From Lumbricus terrestris (Eukaryota; Annelida; Clitellata; Crassiclitellata; Lumbricidae), in NCBI GenBank assembly GCA_949752735.1, contig OX457043.1:1180867-1244866 (forward strand): DNA of 64,000 bases. The letters run 5' to 3'. Of this stretch, positions 30,140 through 44,714 are shown piece by piece (position 1 is the first letter of the stretch; every line of letters begins with the position of its first letter). The notes beneath the pieces were generated by a model. The model ran no database searches. It was not told the DNA's origin and was given only the letters and a program-made list of their open reading frames with translations. A program made the position numbers and the translations under genes.

Positions 30140-30442
30140 CATATATGTGCGTTTGTGTGTGTACGTGCGTGTGTGCATAATAATATTGCACACGATGATA
30201 TAATTAATGATATAATGCCGGCATTCATTAGCAGATAATTAAATTTGACAATGCTTTACTTGTGAAGCGCTTCCTCAATAATTTTGCTCTCTCGACAAAA
30301 TGTCCGTTATCTGGGTGTAACTCTAAGACACTTGGGTTTACTCATTGCATCTCAGCACATTATATCTCAAATCTCTCTCAGTCCAATTTTTATCATCTGC
30401 GGCGTCTATGCCATTCGACAATCTGTCCCCATACTGATTTCG

Positions 30443-30627
30443 TGAGGCGTGGTGGTGAAGTGGGTATGTTCGTCGCCTTGCAGTCGGAGTGTTGCAGGTT
30501 CGAATCCACCTCAAGTCGCCGCGTAGGGACTTTGGCAAGTCCTTCAATCGCAATTGCTCAGTGCTTCGGCGTGAAATTCCGATGCAGTGTCCGCGCTGCA
30601 GTCGGGAGCGCCGTTATAACAAGTGCA
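30443..30627 (+). mobile_element. tRNA-derived SINE
   Basis: The + strand has gaggcgtggtggtgaagtgg, ggttcgaatccacctcaag, gcttcggcgtgaaattccg, and ends cagtcgggagcgccgttataac. It lacks the gcctctgagtag...ttgaa section, so the body has a small deletion relative to 29932-30139. Confidence 0.85.
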
Positions 30628-30639
30628 CATACACGACAT

Positions 30640-33650
<3,011 letters not shown>

Positions 33651-33660
33651 ATAATACTGG

Positions 33661-33940
33661 CCTAGTTAGCTGCACCGGTAAGTGCGAGCTGCATTCGTCC
33701 GTTGGTTGCAACGGACTGCGGTTGAAGCCCCGGGCTGGGAGTTGACATACAGAGATTTAGATATCTCGGGCTAGCACGTGTGGGACGCAGGGGCGCAAGC
33801 TCCTGCGGAGCGACCTTGGGCAAGTTGCTTACCCATCATTGTCTGTGGGGAAGGCAACGGGAAACCACCTCACTCATCTCATCCCCAGGGGCGTAAAGCC
33901 AATGAACCTGCCTTCGGGCAGAGCACCATCATCATCATCT
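33661..33940 (+). mobile_element. SINE-like repeat, second family
   Basis: It begins ttagctgcaccggtaag and has ggttgaagccccgggctggg (weak A- and B-box resemblance). It continues with gaccttgggcaagttgctta and gggaaaccacctcactcatc, and ends in ATC repeats. The phrase ccttgggcaag is shared with the first SINE family; the rest differs. Assignment as a tRNA-derived SINE is tentative. Confidence 0.5.
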
Positions 33941-34931
33941 GTATAATAGCTACATATCTCTTTTGCTCCACCGTAGCTACATGTCTATAGCGTCAGTAGC
34001 ACTCATAGTAGCTGTCCTAATATTATATTTTTTAACTTATGCTGATTCAGAGGCAGTAACATTCAACATCAAGTCTCTATCATTTTGTGAAATGTGAGTG
34101 TTTGACTTGCATTATTAAAGGCTACTTACTTACTTGCTTATACATAATATATCTGTCTGTACGCCTGTATACGTTATTAAGCAATTTGGCATAACTATAA
34201 TATCGGGGACCGATATGTCGATTATGGTCAGGACCGTCAGGTAAGGCGTCGTGAGGATTGGTTAGGGTTAGGATTAGGTTTAGTGTCGTCATTAGGTCCC
34301 CGATACTATAGTTTCGCCAACAATTCATCTAGGAGTGGTCGAGTTGTCGCCCAAATCTCTTCTGCAGTGTATGAAGACAGAAATTCAGTGTCAAATTAAA
34401 CGATCTACTAACCAACCTTTTGATTGTTTGTTCATTATAATCCACTGATTAGAATATCCGATGGTATCCGATGGTATCCTATGGTATCCGATGGTAGCCA
34501 GAGTCGTTTGTTGGCAGTTATCTCATAATATTATGTCCCAGATACAACAAACTGGAAGAAAACTTGTCGCTTGTTTCCGTCGTTCTCTAATTTATTAATC
34601 CTGAATTTTCATCTCAACTTTCCTGTCGAATTAGAAATCATTAGTGACGTCATAATACTTCCGACCTAAAGTCAACGGAAGAAATTGCGTTTCTAAAATA
34701 ATACGTCATCAATAATAATAATGAAGATTACGTCATCGAATGCGTTTGCCTCATAACTATAGGACGAAGCGACGATGAAGTAGTAGGGAATTTTGATAGC
34801 TGCAGCACGTCTAATAACAACGGCCCCTGCCATTTTCCGACGGTGCCAACCCCAATTCTGGATGAACAAGGCGGGCGATGTCAAGCATCCTATGGCACAG
34901 CGCTGATTAAAAAGCTATTACCACTATTTTT

Positions 34932-35314
<383 letters not shown>

Positions 35315-35809
35315 ATACATGTAGGAGTGAAACATGGTATATATTAGCGTAGCTGCACGTCACTGTTAAGTCACTTAGCAAGATGATGGATCCATTATTT
35401 TAACAAGATGACGATCGAGCTGCTAAATAAAGAATCTGTCGGATAAAATAATTTGCTTTTAAAACAATAACATCGTAATTTCTCAAAACCTAAAATGTCC
35501 AAGGTGTCAGCGATAGACAAAATGTTTATTCAGACACTTCTTCATTCTTCATTAGCAGGGTCTTGCATGATCTAAATCTATAATCATCGCCTACTCTGAT
35601 AAACAGTGTGAGCGCAGAAATGAAGAGTCAAAGTTAGAGTTAACAAAATGTGCCGTTGACGAAAGGAAATCGACTCAATGTCAATTATTGTTCTGGCTTC
35701 ATTGAGAAACGCCAATGGCTCCAAATCTCTGGATTTGAACGACTATTAAGTGTGAGACACTGGAGAGCCATGCTGGATAAATGCCACATTCTGCAACCAA
35801 AACCAATAG

Positions 35810-36839
35810 TGTCACTACCCCTATATTCAGGATTTATTAAGTCTAGAATATTAAGGGTGAACTTTATGCTCAGAGGCTGTTGGGTGAATAATGGTATAAT
35901 AGCAACCTACGACCTAGAACAAATGAGACTGTGATTCATATAAAGATATAATATAAAATAACATTTCAATCAATAAATGCAATTCAAAGAAAAGAATCTT
36001 ATCTACCTATTTGTGGCGTATTAATTATAATAATATTATGTTTATTTCTTATCTTTCCACATCGTCCTTTCTGGTGGATGTAGAAATGCTTTTCACTTCC
36101 GCGGGAATGGATTGAAGGGAAAGTTGAAGAAGGTCGCGATCTTCTCAATTGCCGTCAGTCCAGATTTCTCGGTAGTTGCTTGTCGATGGGTACTGTAGCT
36201 TGAAACAGTAACCCAGCGTGTTTCTCCTTCTTCCTCGGATTTCGTCGAGCATAGGAATTCACCCGTCGCTCAACCGATTCTTCCTCCTCGTCTTGCTGCA
36301 AATGTTTCACCACGGATCGCTTCAGAGTTCGATCCCAACTTCAACGTTCGACCGATTCGCAAATCGTCGCCAGTTAGAGTCACACTGCTTCGCACAGTTC
36401 ACTCGCTTCGCCTCGGAACTTCGCTTCAAACGTCTCAAAGTTCGACAGTGGGACAAGTCGACAACGTGTCGCTTTCCACACCCATAAATCAAGTTCCAGA
36501 TATTCGAATTACCAACGATTGGCTCCGTATTTGCCGACAGACGCCATCGTTCGAAATATCTTTTCGACCATCGCCTTGCTCAGCTCCATCGATGACTGCC
36601 TGTCGTCTGCTTTCGTTAACGCTGCTTTCCGCCGCTCAGTAATGTTGAGTCAATTGTTGTAGCGCATGTTCAAGAATTGTTGTAGCGCTATTATTATTAT
36701 CTAACTTAATGCCACAAGTAATATTAATTATAATCTACAATACGCCACATATTGTCTAGCTTAATTCTTACCTACATTAATCATTATACATAGCATTGTT
36801 TAATAGGTTTTGTTTGGCAAGAAGCATTCAACCGCTACA
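35810..36839 (-). repeat. 3' LTR of the Gmr1-type element
   Basis: It is equal in length to the other LTR, with one visible difference. Internal frames of 89 and 64 residues occur identically in both LTRs and are not genes. Confidence 0.95.
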
Positions 36840-36998
36840 AATGCCCCTCCTTCAAAAGTCTGTTTACAGGCTTTATCAAACTCACCTACTTGACAAACTA
36901 ACCTAATAAACTTCTTTAACTTACTTTAGATATCATGCATAACTACTATACTTCACTTACTCATTTACAACTATACATCTACCTTATTACATCCTACT

Positions 36999-39900
36999 CT
37001 ACTCTAATCCTCTACTCAGGTAGTCGGACATTACATTGTTGGACCTCTTGATGTATCTTATGCTAAAAGAATAATTTTGGAGGGCCAAACTCCATCTCAT
37101 CACCCTTGCATTTTTCATCCTATTCTCTCTCATGTATTGCAATCCGCAATGATCTGTCTCGATTATGAATTTCTTTCCACAAAGGTATCGATCGAACCTA
37201 CTAACTCCCCACATGATCGATAAGCATTCCCTTTCCTCTACTGAGTACCTTCTCTCACGTTCCAAGAGTTTCCTGCTGGCATACGCTATGGGATGGTTCA
37301 TCCCCTCGTATTGCTGCATTATTACACATCCTATTCCGCTTCCACTTGCATCCGTCTGAAGAATAAACTCTTTCTCCAGGTTTGGTAATTTCAGAATTGG
37401 TTCCTTTGCCAATTCACTCTTCAACATCGTAAAACTTGCTTCCAGTTCTTCGTTCCATTCAACTACTCCAGGTGCCATCTTCTTCGTCAAATCGCTCAAC
37501 GGTGCCATGATCTCTGCACAGTGTGGTATGAACTTACGATAATAGTTTATCGCTCCAAGAAAACTCCTGACTTGTTTCTTTGTCTTTGGACGTGGCATGT
37601 CTACTATTTTATCAACTGATTTATCCTTTGGACTTATGTCATCCTTGTTCAATGTATGTCCCAAAAAGTCAATCTTTTCATATCCTATAGAACACTTCTT
37701 TGGCTTCAATGTCAAATTCGCTTGTCTGACTCTTTCGAAAAATATCTCCAATGTCTTCAAGTGTTCTCTCCATCCTTTATTATGCGCTAGTATATCGTCG
37801 ACATAACTTTCAAGATTTTCTGTTCCGTGAAGAATCTTCCTAATTAATCGGTTATAACTGGACGCACTGTTAATCAATCCGAATGGCATAACATTGAATT
37901 TGTATATTCCATTGGCACATACAAATGTAGTGTAGTCTTTCGATTCTGGACTCATAGGGATCTGCCAATAACCCTTGCAGAAATCGAACTTGCTGTAAAT
38001 TCTACTCCCACTCAACTTATTAAAAATATCTTCGTTTGTCATCATAGGCTCAGGATCAAATATTGTCAATTTGTTCAGCTGTTTGTAATTGCAACACAGC
38101 CTGTTACTTCCATCGGATTTCTTGACAACCACCAGAGGTGCTGCATAAGCTGCCTCTGATCTTTCTATCACCTTATTGTCCAACATCGTCTGGATCTCCT
38201 TATCTATTTCTTTTTGCAAATGGTATGGTGTTGGATACGCTCTTTGTCTTACTGGCTCTTCACTCGTCAAATGTATTTCATGCTTCACTAAGTCTGTTCT
38301 CCCAGGCTTGTCTGTGAAAATATCTTCGTATTTCTTTAGTAGTTTTCTCAATTCTCCTTTTTGTTCTTCATCCAAATTAGGATTTATATCTACATCTTCA
38401 TAGGTCTCTGTTTGTTCACTCACATACAAATCCAATATCTCTTCTTCTTCATCTTCTCCTACTTTTCCATCATATACCACTGCTGATATGTATGCTACCG
38501 TTTCGGCATCTTCTCTTTCGTGATATTTCTTCAATATATTAATGTGATATGTCTTTATCTTTCCTTTCTCGATTTCAACTCTGTAGTCATAGTCTCCAAT
38601 CTTCTCTCTTACAACATATGGCCCTTGCCACTTCACTAACATCTTGTTCTTACAACTAGGCAATAGTAACAACACCTTATCGCCTATTTCCAACTTCCGG
38701 TATCTTGCTTTCCTGTCATAATATTTCTTGTTTTTAGCATTCGCCTTGTGTATCGCCTTCTGTGCCATATCACAAGTCTCTTCAATCCTTTCTCGCAAAT
38801 CCTGCATATACGTATACACGTCTTTCACTTCTTCTTCCACTGTCTCATTGGTCCATAACTCTTTTAATATTTGCACTGGTCCTCTGCACGATCTACCGAA
38901 TATTAGTTCGAATGGTGTGAAACCGTGACTCTCATGTACTGTGTCTCTCAACGCAAACAGTAATGGAGCTATATAACGATCCCATTCTTTCGCTTGTTCA
39001 CCAATCAACTTCCTCAACGTCGCTTTGATGGTTCCATTAAGTCTTTCTACACATCCATTGCCCATTGCATGGTATGGACTCGTCATGGTGTGTTTTATCA
39101 ATAGCATCTTATTTACTTCAGCCATGAGTTCAGAAGTGAACTGGCTTCCACGATCAGTATGGATCTTCTGTGGTACTCCCATACGACAATAGAATCCAAA
39201 CAAAGCTTCTGCAACCTCCTCAGTACTAATTCCTTTCAATGGAATAGCTTCCGGATACCTTGTACTCAAATCTATGATGGTCAATATATATCGGTAACCC
39301 CTTGCAGACATAGGGTTAACTTCTCCGATTATGTCTATGCATATGTGTTTGAATGGTACATCTAATACAGGTAGATGACCCATGGGCGCCTTGTGGTTCA
39401 CCTTCTTGTCAACTGATTTTTGACAAATGTCACAACTCAACACATACCTCCGTATATCTTGTCCTATTCCAGGCCAATAGAATTCATTCAGAATCTTATC
39501 GTGTGTTTTCCTCATTCCTAGGTGAGCTGATAACAATGAATTGTGTGCTACGGCTAACACTTTATCCCTCAATGGTTTAGGTACCATTAGTTGCCATTTC
39601 ACCTCATCCTTCTGTGCTTCTTTGTATCTTTTATACAACAATCCCTTCTTTATCACATATGGATTATCTTCCATGTTGTCTTCGTTATCATCCCATTCAA
39701 TTGCTCTTTCCATTTGTTTCTTCATAGTTTCATCTTGACTCTGCAACTCCTGTATCTCTTTCACTGATACATTCAAGTTCGGCATTTCCGCAACTTTCAA
39801 TGGTTTATATTTAGCTACCTTTTTAGCTTCTGCTCTTGTTTCCACAACCGCTACTGTCATTATTTTTTCATCTTGATTCCTTATCACATTGTCAGAAAAT

Positions 39901-41858
39901 CTTACTGTCTTCTTTACACCAACAGGTCTTTCTTCATGTCCTGTTTTTCTAATCAATATTCCTTTGTTTTCCACTTCAGTACAATTCTCAATTATTTCTT
40001 TTGGCTCATGATTTGTCACACTCTCATTTCTCTCATCTTTAACCATGTACTTCAATCCTTTGATTTTTCCAATTATTACTGGTTTTATCGGCTGTTCCAT
40101 CACCATAGCTTGTACTTCACCATTAAAGTGTTCACTCTCTATGTACACTTTAGCCAACGGGAAACATCTTAAACTTCCGTCAACTAAAACACAATGTGTT
40201 TCTTCACCAGTCAATGCTTCTTCATTTATCAAAGAACGTTTTACGATACAGCAACTTGCGCCTGTGTCGTATAAGCATCCCACTAAGTTTCCATTAACTG
40301 TTACTTGGTATTCACTCTTGTCTTCAAGACTAATACATCCATCATTGTCTTTTATCACCATTGCACTGGCTGCCATGTACATTGGTGGTATTTTACTATG
40401 TTCACCTTGTTTCATCTGTTGTTCTCCTCTTGTAACTTCAGCCACTCTCTGTATTTCACTTTCTGGCTTAACCAAGTGTGCTCGACTTTCAAATATTTGT
40501 ACTGCTGCTGCAGTGTGTTTAAATGTACCCCTGTTCTTCTTTGGGCATTGATATGCCTTATGGTTTTGTTCTCCACAGAAAAAGCAAGTAATCTTATGTC
40601 CAGTTGCAGCTTCTCTTTCCCTGCTGAACCCTCGGTTTTGATGTGTACCCTGATTTATCTTCACATCGCTTCTACTCCTGTTCAGGTTGTACCCAGACTG
40701 TTCCTTGGGTCTGTGTTCAAACGGTCTACCGTTCAACCTGTCACCATGGAATTTCACGTCTGATTTTGCAGACTGCTCGCTGTATTTGTAACCGTGTGCT
40801 TCAATATGTGATTCCGCACAAACTAACATGTCCTTCAAACTCATCTTGCCTTTCTCCTTTATAAACATACGAAGTTCAGTACTGCATGTCAGGTAAAACT
40901 GGTCTTTCAACAAGAGATCTTCCACTCCTTCATAAGTTCTCTCAAATCCCGCTTGTGCTAACCACTGTTGCATGTACCTTCTCAATCTATGCACAAAACT
41001 AGAAGGTGTCTCTCCTGATTCCATTTTACTGGTTTTGAACTTGTTTCGATAACCACCTTCTGTCAGTTGAAATCTCTTCAAAAGCTGAGTCTTCAAACAC
41101 TCATAATCTTGCACTTCATCTGCAGACAACCTTTGGTACACTTCCAGTGCTCTGCCTTCCAAATGTCTCGCTAACGTTAGCGACCAAACTTCTTTTCTGA
41201 TTTCATATGCTACACATGTTCTCTCGAATCTCAACAAGTAGGCATCTAAACAATCCTTGGACTCGTTGAATATAGGAAATTTGATATTCCTGATTCCTTT
41301 ATTGTTTTCTCGGTGATCTCCCTGTTGCTGATCATCACCGATCCTCATGTAGTCATTCTCGTGCTCTCGGTTCTGTTCCCCTCTTGAATCAATTTCACGC
41401 ATCCTCACCTGTGCTTCAAGTCTCTTTATTTCTAGCTGGTGTTCGCGCTGTTCTCTGGCTTCTGCTGCTTCACGATTCAATCTGGCTTCTGCTTCAGCAC
41501 TCCTGATTGCTTCCAATTCCACTTCAGCCTTCTTTGTTTGCATTGCAGCCTCTGTTTCAGCTTTTCTCATTGCCGCTTCTGCTTCAGCTTTCCTAGTTTC
41601 TGCTGCTGCTTCAGCTTCCATCTCTGCTTTTCTTGCTTCTATCTCAAGTCTCTTGACTTCTGCTGCTGCTTCTGCTTTTCTCGCTTCTGCTGCTGCCGCT
41701 GTTTCAGCTAATTTCATCTCTTTAGCGATCTCTCTCTCAGTCGCTCTATCTTGTCTCCACTCTGCCTGTCTTTCTTTGACAAAAGCACGTGTCTCGTCCC
41801 CTTCCATGTTCATCCGTTTGGCAATTTCCAACCAAGCTTCGAAATCACTTACAGACAT
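36999..41858 (-). CDS. gag-pol: gag-pol polyprotein of Gmr1-type retrotransposon, 1619 aa
   Basis: One uninterrupted frame. Residues about 40-170 are a Glu/Ala/Lys-rich coiled coil. A capsid-like region follows, then the zinc knuckle CFFCGEQNHKAYQC (about 424). The aspartic protease motif LYDTGAS is near 529. Integrase comes next: HHCC zinc domain (HNSLLSAHLG...CDIC, about 770-810) and catalytic D (CIDIIG, 838), D (HTDRGSQF, 899) and E (VERLNG, 935). Then reverse transcriptase with YVDDI near 1351 and RNase H with QTDASG near 1499. In ordinary gypsy elements integrase comes last; here it is before RT, as in Ty1/copia. All catalytic residues I could check are present, with no stop or frameshift, so this copy could be active. 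Gag and Pol lie in one frame, so no recoding site is needed. Confidence 0.94.
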   Translation of the reverse strand: MSVSDFEAWLEIAKRMNMEGDETRAFVKERQAEWRQDRATEREIAKEMKLAETAAAAEARKAEAAAEVKRLEIEARKAEMEAEAAAETRKAEAEAAMRKAETEAAMQTKKAEVELEAIRSAEAEARLNREAAEAREQREHQLEIKRLEAQVRMREIDSRGEQNREHENDYMRIGDDQQQGDHRENNKGIRNIKFPIFNESKDCLDAYLLRFERTCVAYEIRKEVWSLTLARHLEGRALEVYQRLSADEVQDYECLKTQLLKRFQLTEGGYRNKFKTSKMESGETPSSFVHRLRRYMQQWLAQAGFERTYEGVEDLLLKDQFYLTCSTELRMFIKEKGKMSLKDMLVCAESHIEAHGYKYSEQSAKSDVKFHGDRLNGRPFEHRPKEQSGYNLNRSRSDVKINQGTHQNRGFSREREAATGHKITCFFCGEQNHKAYQCPKKNRGTFKHTAAAVQIFESRAHLVKPESEIQRVAEVTRGEQQMKQGEHSKIPPMYMAASAMVIKDNDGCISLEDKSEYQVTVNGNLVGCLYDTGASCCIVKRSLINEEALTGEETHCVLVDGSLRCFPLAKVYIESEHFNGEVQAMVMEQPIKPVIIGKIKGLKYMVKDERNESVTNHEPKEIIENCTEVENKGILIRKTGHEERPVGVKKTVRFSDNVIRNQDEKIMTVAVVETRAEAKKVAKYKPLKVAEMPNLNVSVKEIQELQSQDETMKKQMERAIEWDDNEDNMEDNPYVIKKGLLYKRYKEAQKDEVKWQLMVPKPLRDKVLAVAHNSLLSAHLGMRKTHDKILNEFYWPGIGQDIRRYVLSCDICQKSVDKKVNHKAPMGHLPVLDVPFKHICIDIIGEVNPMSARGYRYILTIIDLSTRYPEAIPLKGISTEEVAEALFGFYCRMGVPQKIHTDRGSQFTSELMAEVNKMLLIKHTMTSPYHAMGNGCVERLNGTIKATLRKLIGEQAKEWDRYIAPLLFALRDTVHESHGFTPFELIFGRSCRGPVQILKELWTNETVEEEVKDVYTYMQDLRERIEETCDMAQKAIHKANAKNKKYYDRKARYRKLEIGDKVLLLLPSCKNKMLVKWQGPYVVREKIGDYDYRVEIEKGKIKTYHINILKKYHEREDAETVAYISAVVYDGKVGEDEEEEILDLYVSEQTETYEDVDINPNLDEEQKGELRKLLKKYEDIFTDKPGRTDLVKHEIHLTSEEPVRQRAYPTPYHLQKEIDKEIQTMLDNKVIERSEAAYAAPLVVVKKSDGSNRLCCNYKQLNKLTIFDPEPMMTNEDIFNKLSGSRIYSKFDFCKGYWQIPMSPESKDYTTFVCANGIYKFNVMPFGLINSASSYNRLIRKILHGTENLESYVDDILAHNKGWREHLKTLEIFFERVRQANLTLKPKKCSIGYEKIDFLGHTLNKDDISPKDKSVDKIVDMPRPKTKKQVRSFLGAINYYRKFIPHCAEIMAPLSDLTKKMAPGVVEWNEELEASFTMLKSELAKEPILKLPNLEKEFILQTDASGSGIGCVIMQQYEGMNHPIAYASRKLLERERRYSVEERECLSIMWGVSRFDRYLCGKKFIIETDHCGLQYMRENRMKNARVMRWSLALQNYSFSIRYIKRSNNVMSDYLSRGLE

Positions 41859-42172
41859 GCTTACTGTCTTACTTATGATTTTTCACTTGTCACAAAATAT
41901 AGGCTACAACGTGCACTATATAAATTTCTAACAGATAGAAATTGTTCAATTCTACAAAGAGAAATTCAGTTCCACAAAAGCTAATACCTAAAAGCTTACA
42001 CAACCTATTGTGCACTTTTCAATAAGCAATGTACTACTTCAACTCAGATGCCAATCAGTTCAAATTGTCTCTCTAATAATCACTAGCAACAATTGTTCAA
42101 AGTTTGCCACTATAACAATACTCAAATGACATTTTCAACTGTCTAAAATATCCCGGCGTGGGCACCCACTCT

Positions 42173-43202
42173 TGTCACTACCCCTATATTCAGGATTTAT
42201 TAAGTCTAGAATATTAAGGGTGAACTTTATGCTCAGAGGCTGTTGGGTGAATAATGGTATAATAGCAACCTACGACCTAGAACAAATGAGACTGTGATTC
42301 ATATAAAGATATAATATAAAATAACATTTCAATCAATAAATGCAATTCAAAGAAAAGAATCTTATCTACATATTTGTGGCGTATTAATTATAATAATATT
42401 ATGTTTATTTCTTATCTTTCCACATCGTCCTTTCTGGTGGATGTAGAAATGCTTTTCACTTCCGCGGGAATGGATTGAAGGGAAAGTTGAAGAAGGTCGC
42501 GATCTTCTCAATTGCCGTCAGTCCAGATTTCTCGGTAGTTGCTTGTCGATGGGTACTGTAGCTTGAAACAGTAACCCAGCGTGTTTCTCCTTCTTCCTCG
42601 GATTTCGTCGAGCATAGGAATTCACCCGTCGCTCAACCGATTCTTCCTCCTCGTCTTGCTGCAAATGTTTCACCACGGATCGCTTCAGAGTTCGATCCCA
42701 ACTTCAACGTTCGACCGATTCGCAAATCGTCGCCAGTTAGAGTCACACTGCTTCGCACAGTTCACTCGCTTCGCCTCGGAACTTCGCTTCAAACGTCTCA
42801 AAGTTCGACAGTGGGACAAGTCGACAACGTGTCGCTTTCCACACCCATAAATCAAGTTCCAGATATTCGAATTACCAACGATTGGCTCCGTATTTGCCGA
42901 CAGACGCCATCGTTCGAAATATCTTTTCGACCATCGCCTTGCTCAGCTCCATCGATGACTGCCTGTCGTCTGCTTTCGTTAACGCTGCTTTCCGCCGCTC
43001 AGTAATGTTGAGTCAATTGTTGTAGCGCATGTTCAAGAATTGTTGTAGCGCTATTATTATTATCTAACTTAATGCCACAAGTAATATTAATTATAATCTA
43101 CAATACGCCACATATTGTCTAGCTTAATTCTTACCTACATTAATCATTATACATAGCATTGTTTAATAGGTTTTGTTTGGCAAGAAGCATTCAACCGCTA
43201 CA
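42173..43202 (-). repeat. 5' LTR of the Gmr1-type element
   Basis: The element is on the minus strand, so this right-hand LTR is the promoter-bearing 5' copy. It is followed rightwards by the AATAG duplication. Confidence 0.95.
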
Positions 43203-44714
43203 AATAGCGATAAGAGAACTGATGGTCGCATTGGAGTTGATATATTTGAATATAAATTTTACCTCTGGAACACATCAATACATCAACACATCAACCCATC
43301 AGGTGATTTATAAATAGATTCCTAAGACGTTTGGGCCTCTACAGTGTTGGACACATAGAAGACAAGTTTTGAAGCGCTATCAAATAATGTTCTCTTGTGT
43401 TTTTCTCACTTAGGCTAAAGCTTCTGGTATCTTCAATTTTTCTATTCTCCCAAGCAATATCATCATCGAAATCCTTGGGCTAAACGCCCGTAGGTGCCCG
43501 GCGCCACTCTCTGTTTGAGTCTGTCTCGCGTCATGTTGCCCATCTTCAGCCTGTCCGGTCTGCAGGTCCATACCATTAACATCTTGAACCAGCTAGACCA
43601 CCTTGTCTGATGAAGAGAATATTGGAAGAGAGGCACGAAGAACAACCTGGGTCAATGCCCGTATGTGTCTCATGCTCTCTCCCCCCGACTCTCTCCACTG
43701 GTCTGTACTGACCGGCCTGTGCATGTCAGCTCCACATCATGACACCTTGAAGCATCTGGGTCGCTATGTCACTTGTGCCGTGGTTTTTGCGGATTTCAAT
43801 GGTCTTGGTCTTTTACTGCCAGTGTATCTCCACCCATCTGGCAAACCTTCCTCATTTTATCCGGGCTTAGGACCGGCACAGGGAAGTTGCTGGTTCCCTG
43901 TGGCAGAGGATGGATGCAGTTTAACGCAATAGTCCCCTATTACACATAGGCCGACTGTCCCTTTGATGGGCCTGTTGTGAGATGCAATGACGAGTTCATC
44001 GTTATTACCTGACACAGCTGCTGCATTCCTGAACTCCAGCGATATGGACGCTATGATTCTAAACTGAAATTCTGGTTTTGGTTAGAGAAATGTCTTCTTC
44101 GGCTAAATACCTCTCAACACTTTTGCTTTATATTAACTTTCATCATCCGCCGCTGTACAGATTTAAGCTTAAAAATTATTAACCAGTTAATAGTAATAAC
44201 TTGATGAGTATTGTCCTAAAATAAATTGATAATGACGACACAATCAGCAACGCCACCTTCTATTAAAAGAATAAGTTAATGACGTTTTGGGATATTGACG
44301 TAGCCTGTCCAGAATGCACTTTGTTGATGTATGTTTTACCACAGGCTGTATTTCTGCGGTGTTTTACTCTTCGAGATCAGAGAAAAACGAACACGATATG
44401 ACAGGAAAACTATTATAGTAAAATCGAGAACAGACACAAGGCGTTGTGGCATTATGTGCGCACGGCAAGAGTAAGCCTTAGAAATGAAGGTTTATTGGAA
44501 GTTACGATATGTAGCGCGATTCGCATATTGAAAATAACCAGCTGGATGTTAGAGTGAAGCACTTAACTAGGAATCGATGTAGTTCGGAATTTTCAAAGGA
44601 TATCTTTATAGTGGGTTTTGTTTACGATAACGGCTGACGGCACCTTCAAAAAACAGCTTTTGATTTGTTTATTTCAACCTTTGTCGATATTAGTGTCGAG
44701 CTGAGCTTTTAAAT
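43203..44714. other. spacer between retrotransposon and synthetase gene
   Basis: 43455-43560 contains, on the minus strand, a LINE-3'-end-like phrase (caccTacgggcgtttagccc) related to cacctacgggctgtcagccc at 59016-59036. The + frame 43603-43932 (109 codons) has no recognisable domain and no splice partner. The sequence just before 44715 should hold the promoter and 5' leader of the synthetase gene, but no TATA box or other motif stands out. Confidence 0.5.

Larger units (their letters stand above)
35810..43202 (-). mobile_element. complete Gmr1-type Ty3/gypsy LTR retrotransposon
   Basis: The 1030-bp LTRs (35810-36839 and 42173-43202) are identical by eye except for one base (ctacct versus ctacat, near 36007/42370). 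They start TGTAGCGG and end GTGACA on the element's strand. The 5-bp target duplication AATAG lies at 35805-35809 and 43203-43207. A polypurine tract (gaaggaggggcat) sits against the 3' LTR at about 36842-36856, and a TGG-initiated primer-binding-like site (tgggtgcccacgccggga) at about 42151-42168, four bases from the 5' LTR. One gag-pol frame fills the interior. Integrase precedes reverse transcriptase, the order of the Gmr1 group. The match of LTRs implies very recent insertion. Confidence 0.95.

Noticed and set aside
36218..36642. Frames of 89 and 64 residues in the LTR
   Set aside because: They recur exactly at 42581-43005 because both are LTRs; no domain is recognisable.
43603..43932. 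109-residue + frame after the retrotransposon
   Set aside because: No domain, no splice partner, and neighbouring text resembles LINE 3' debris.
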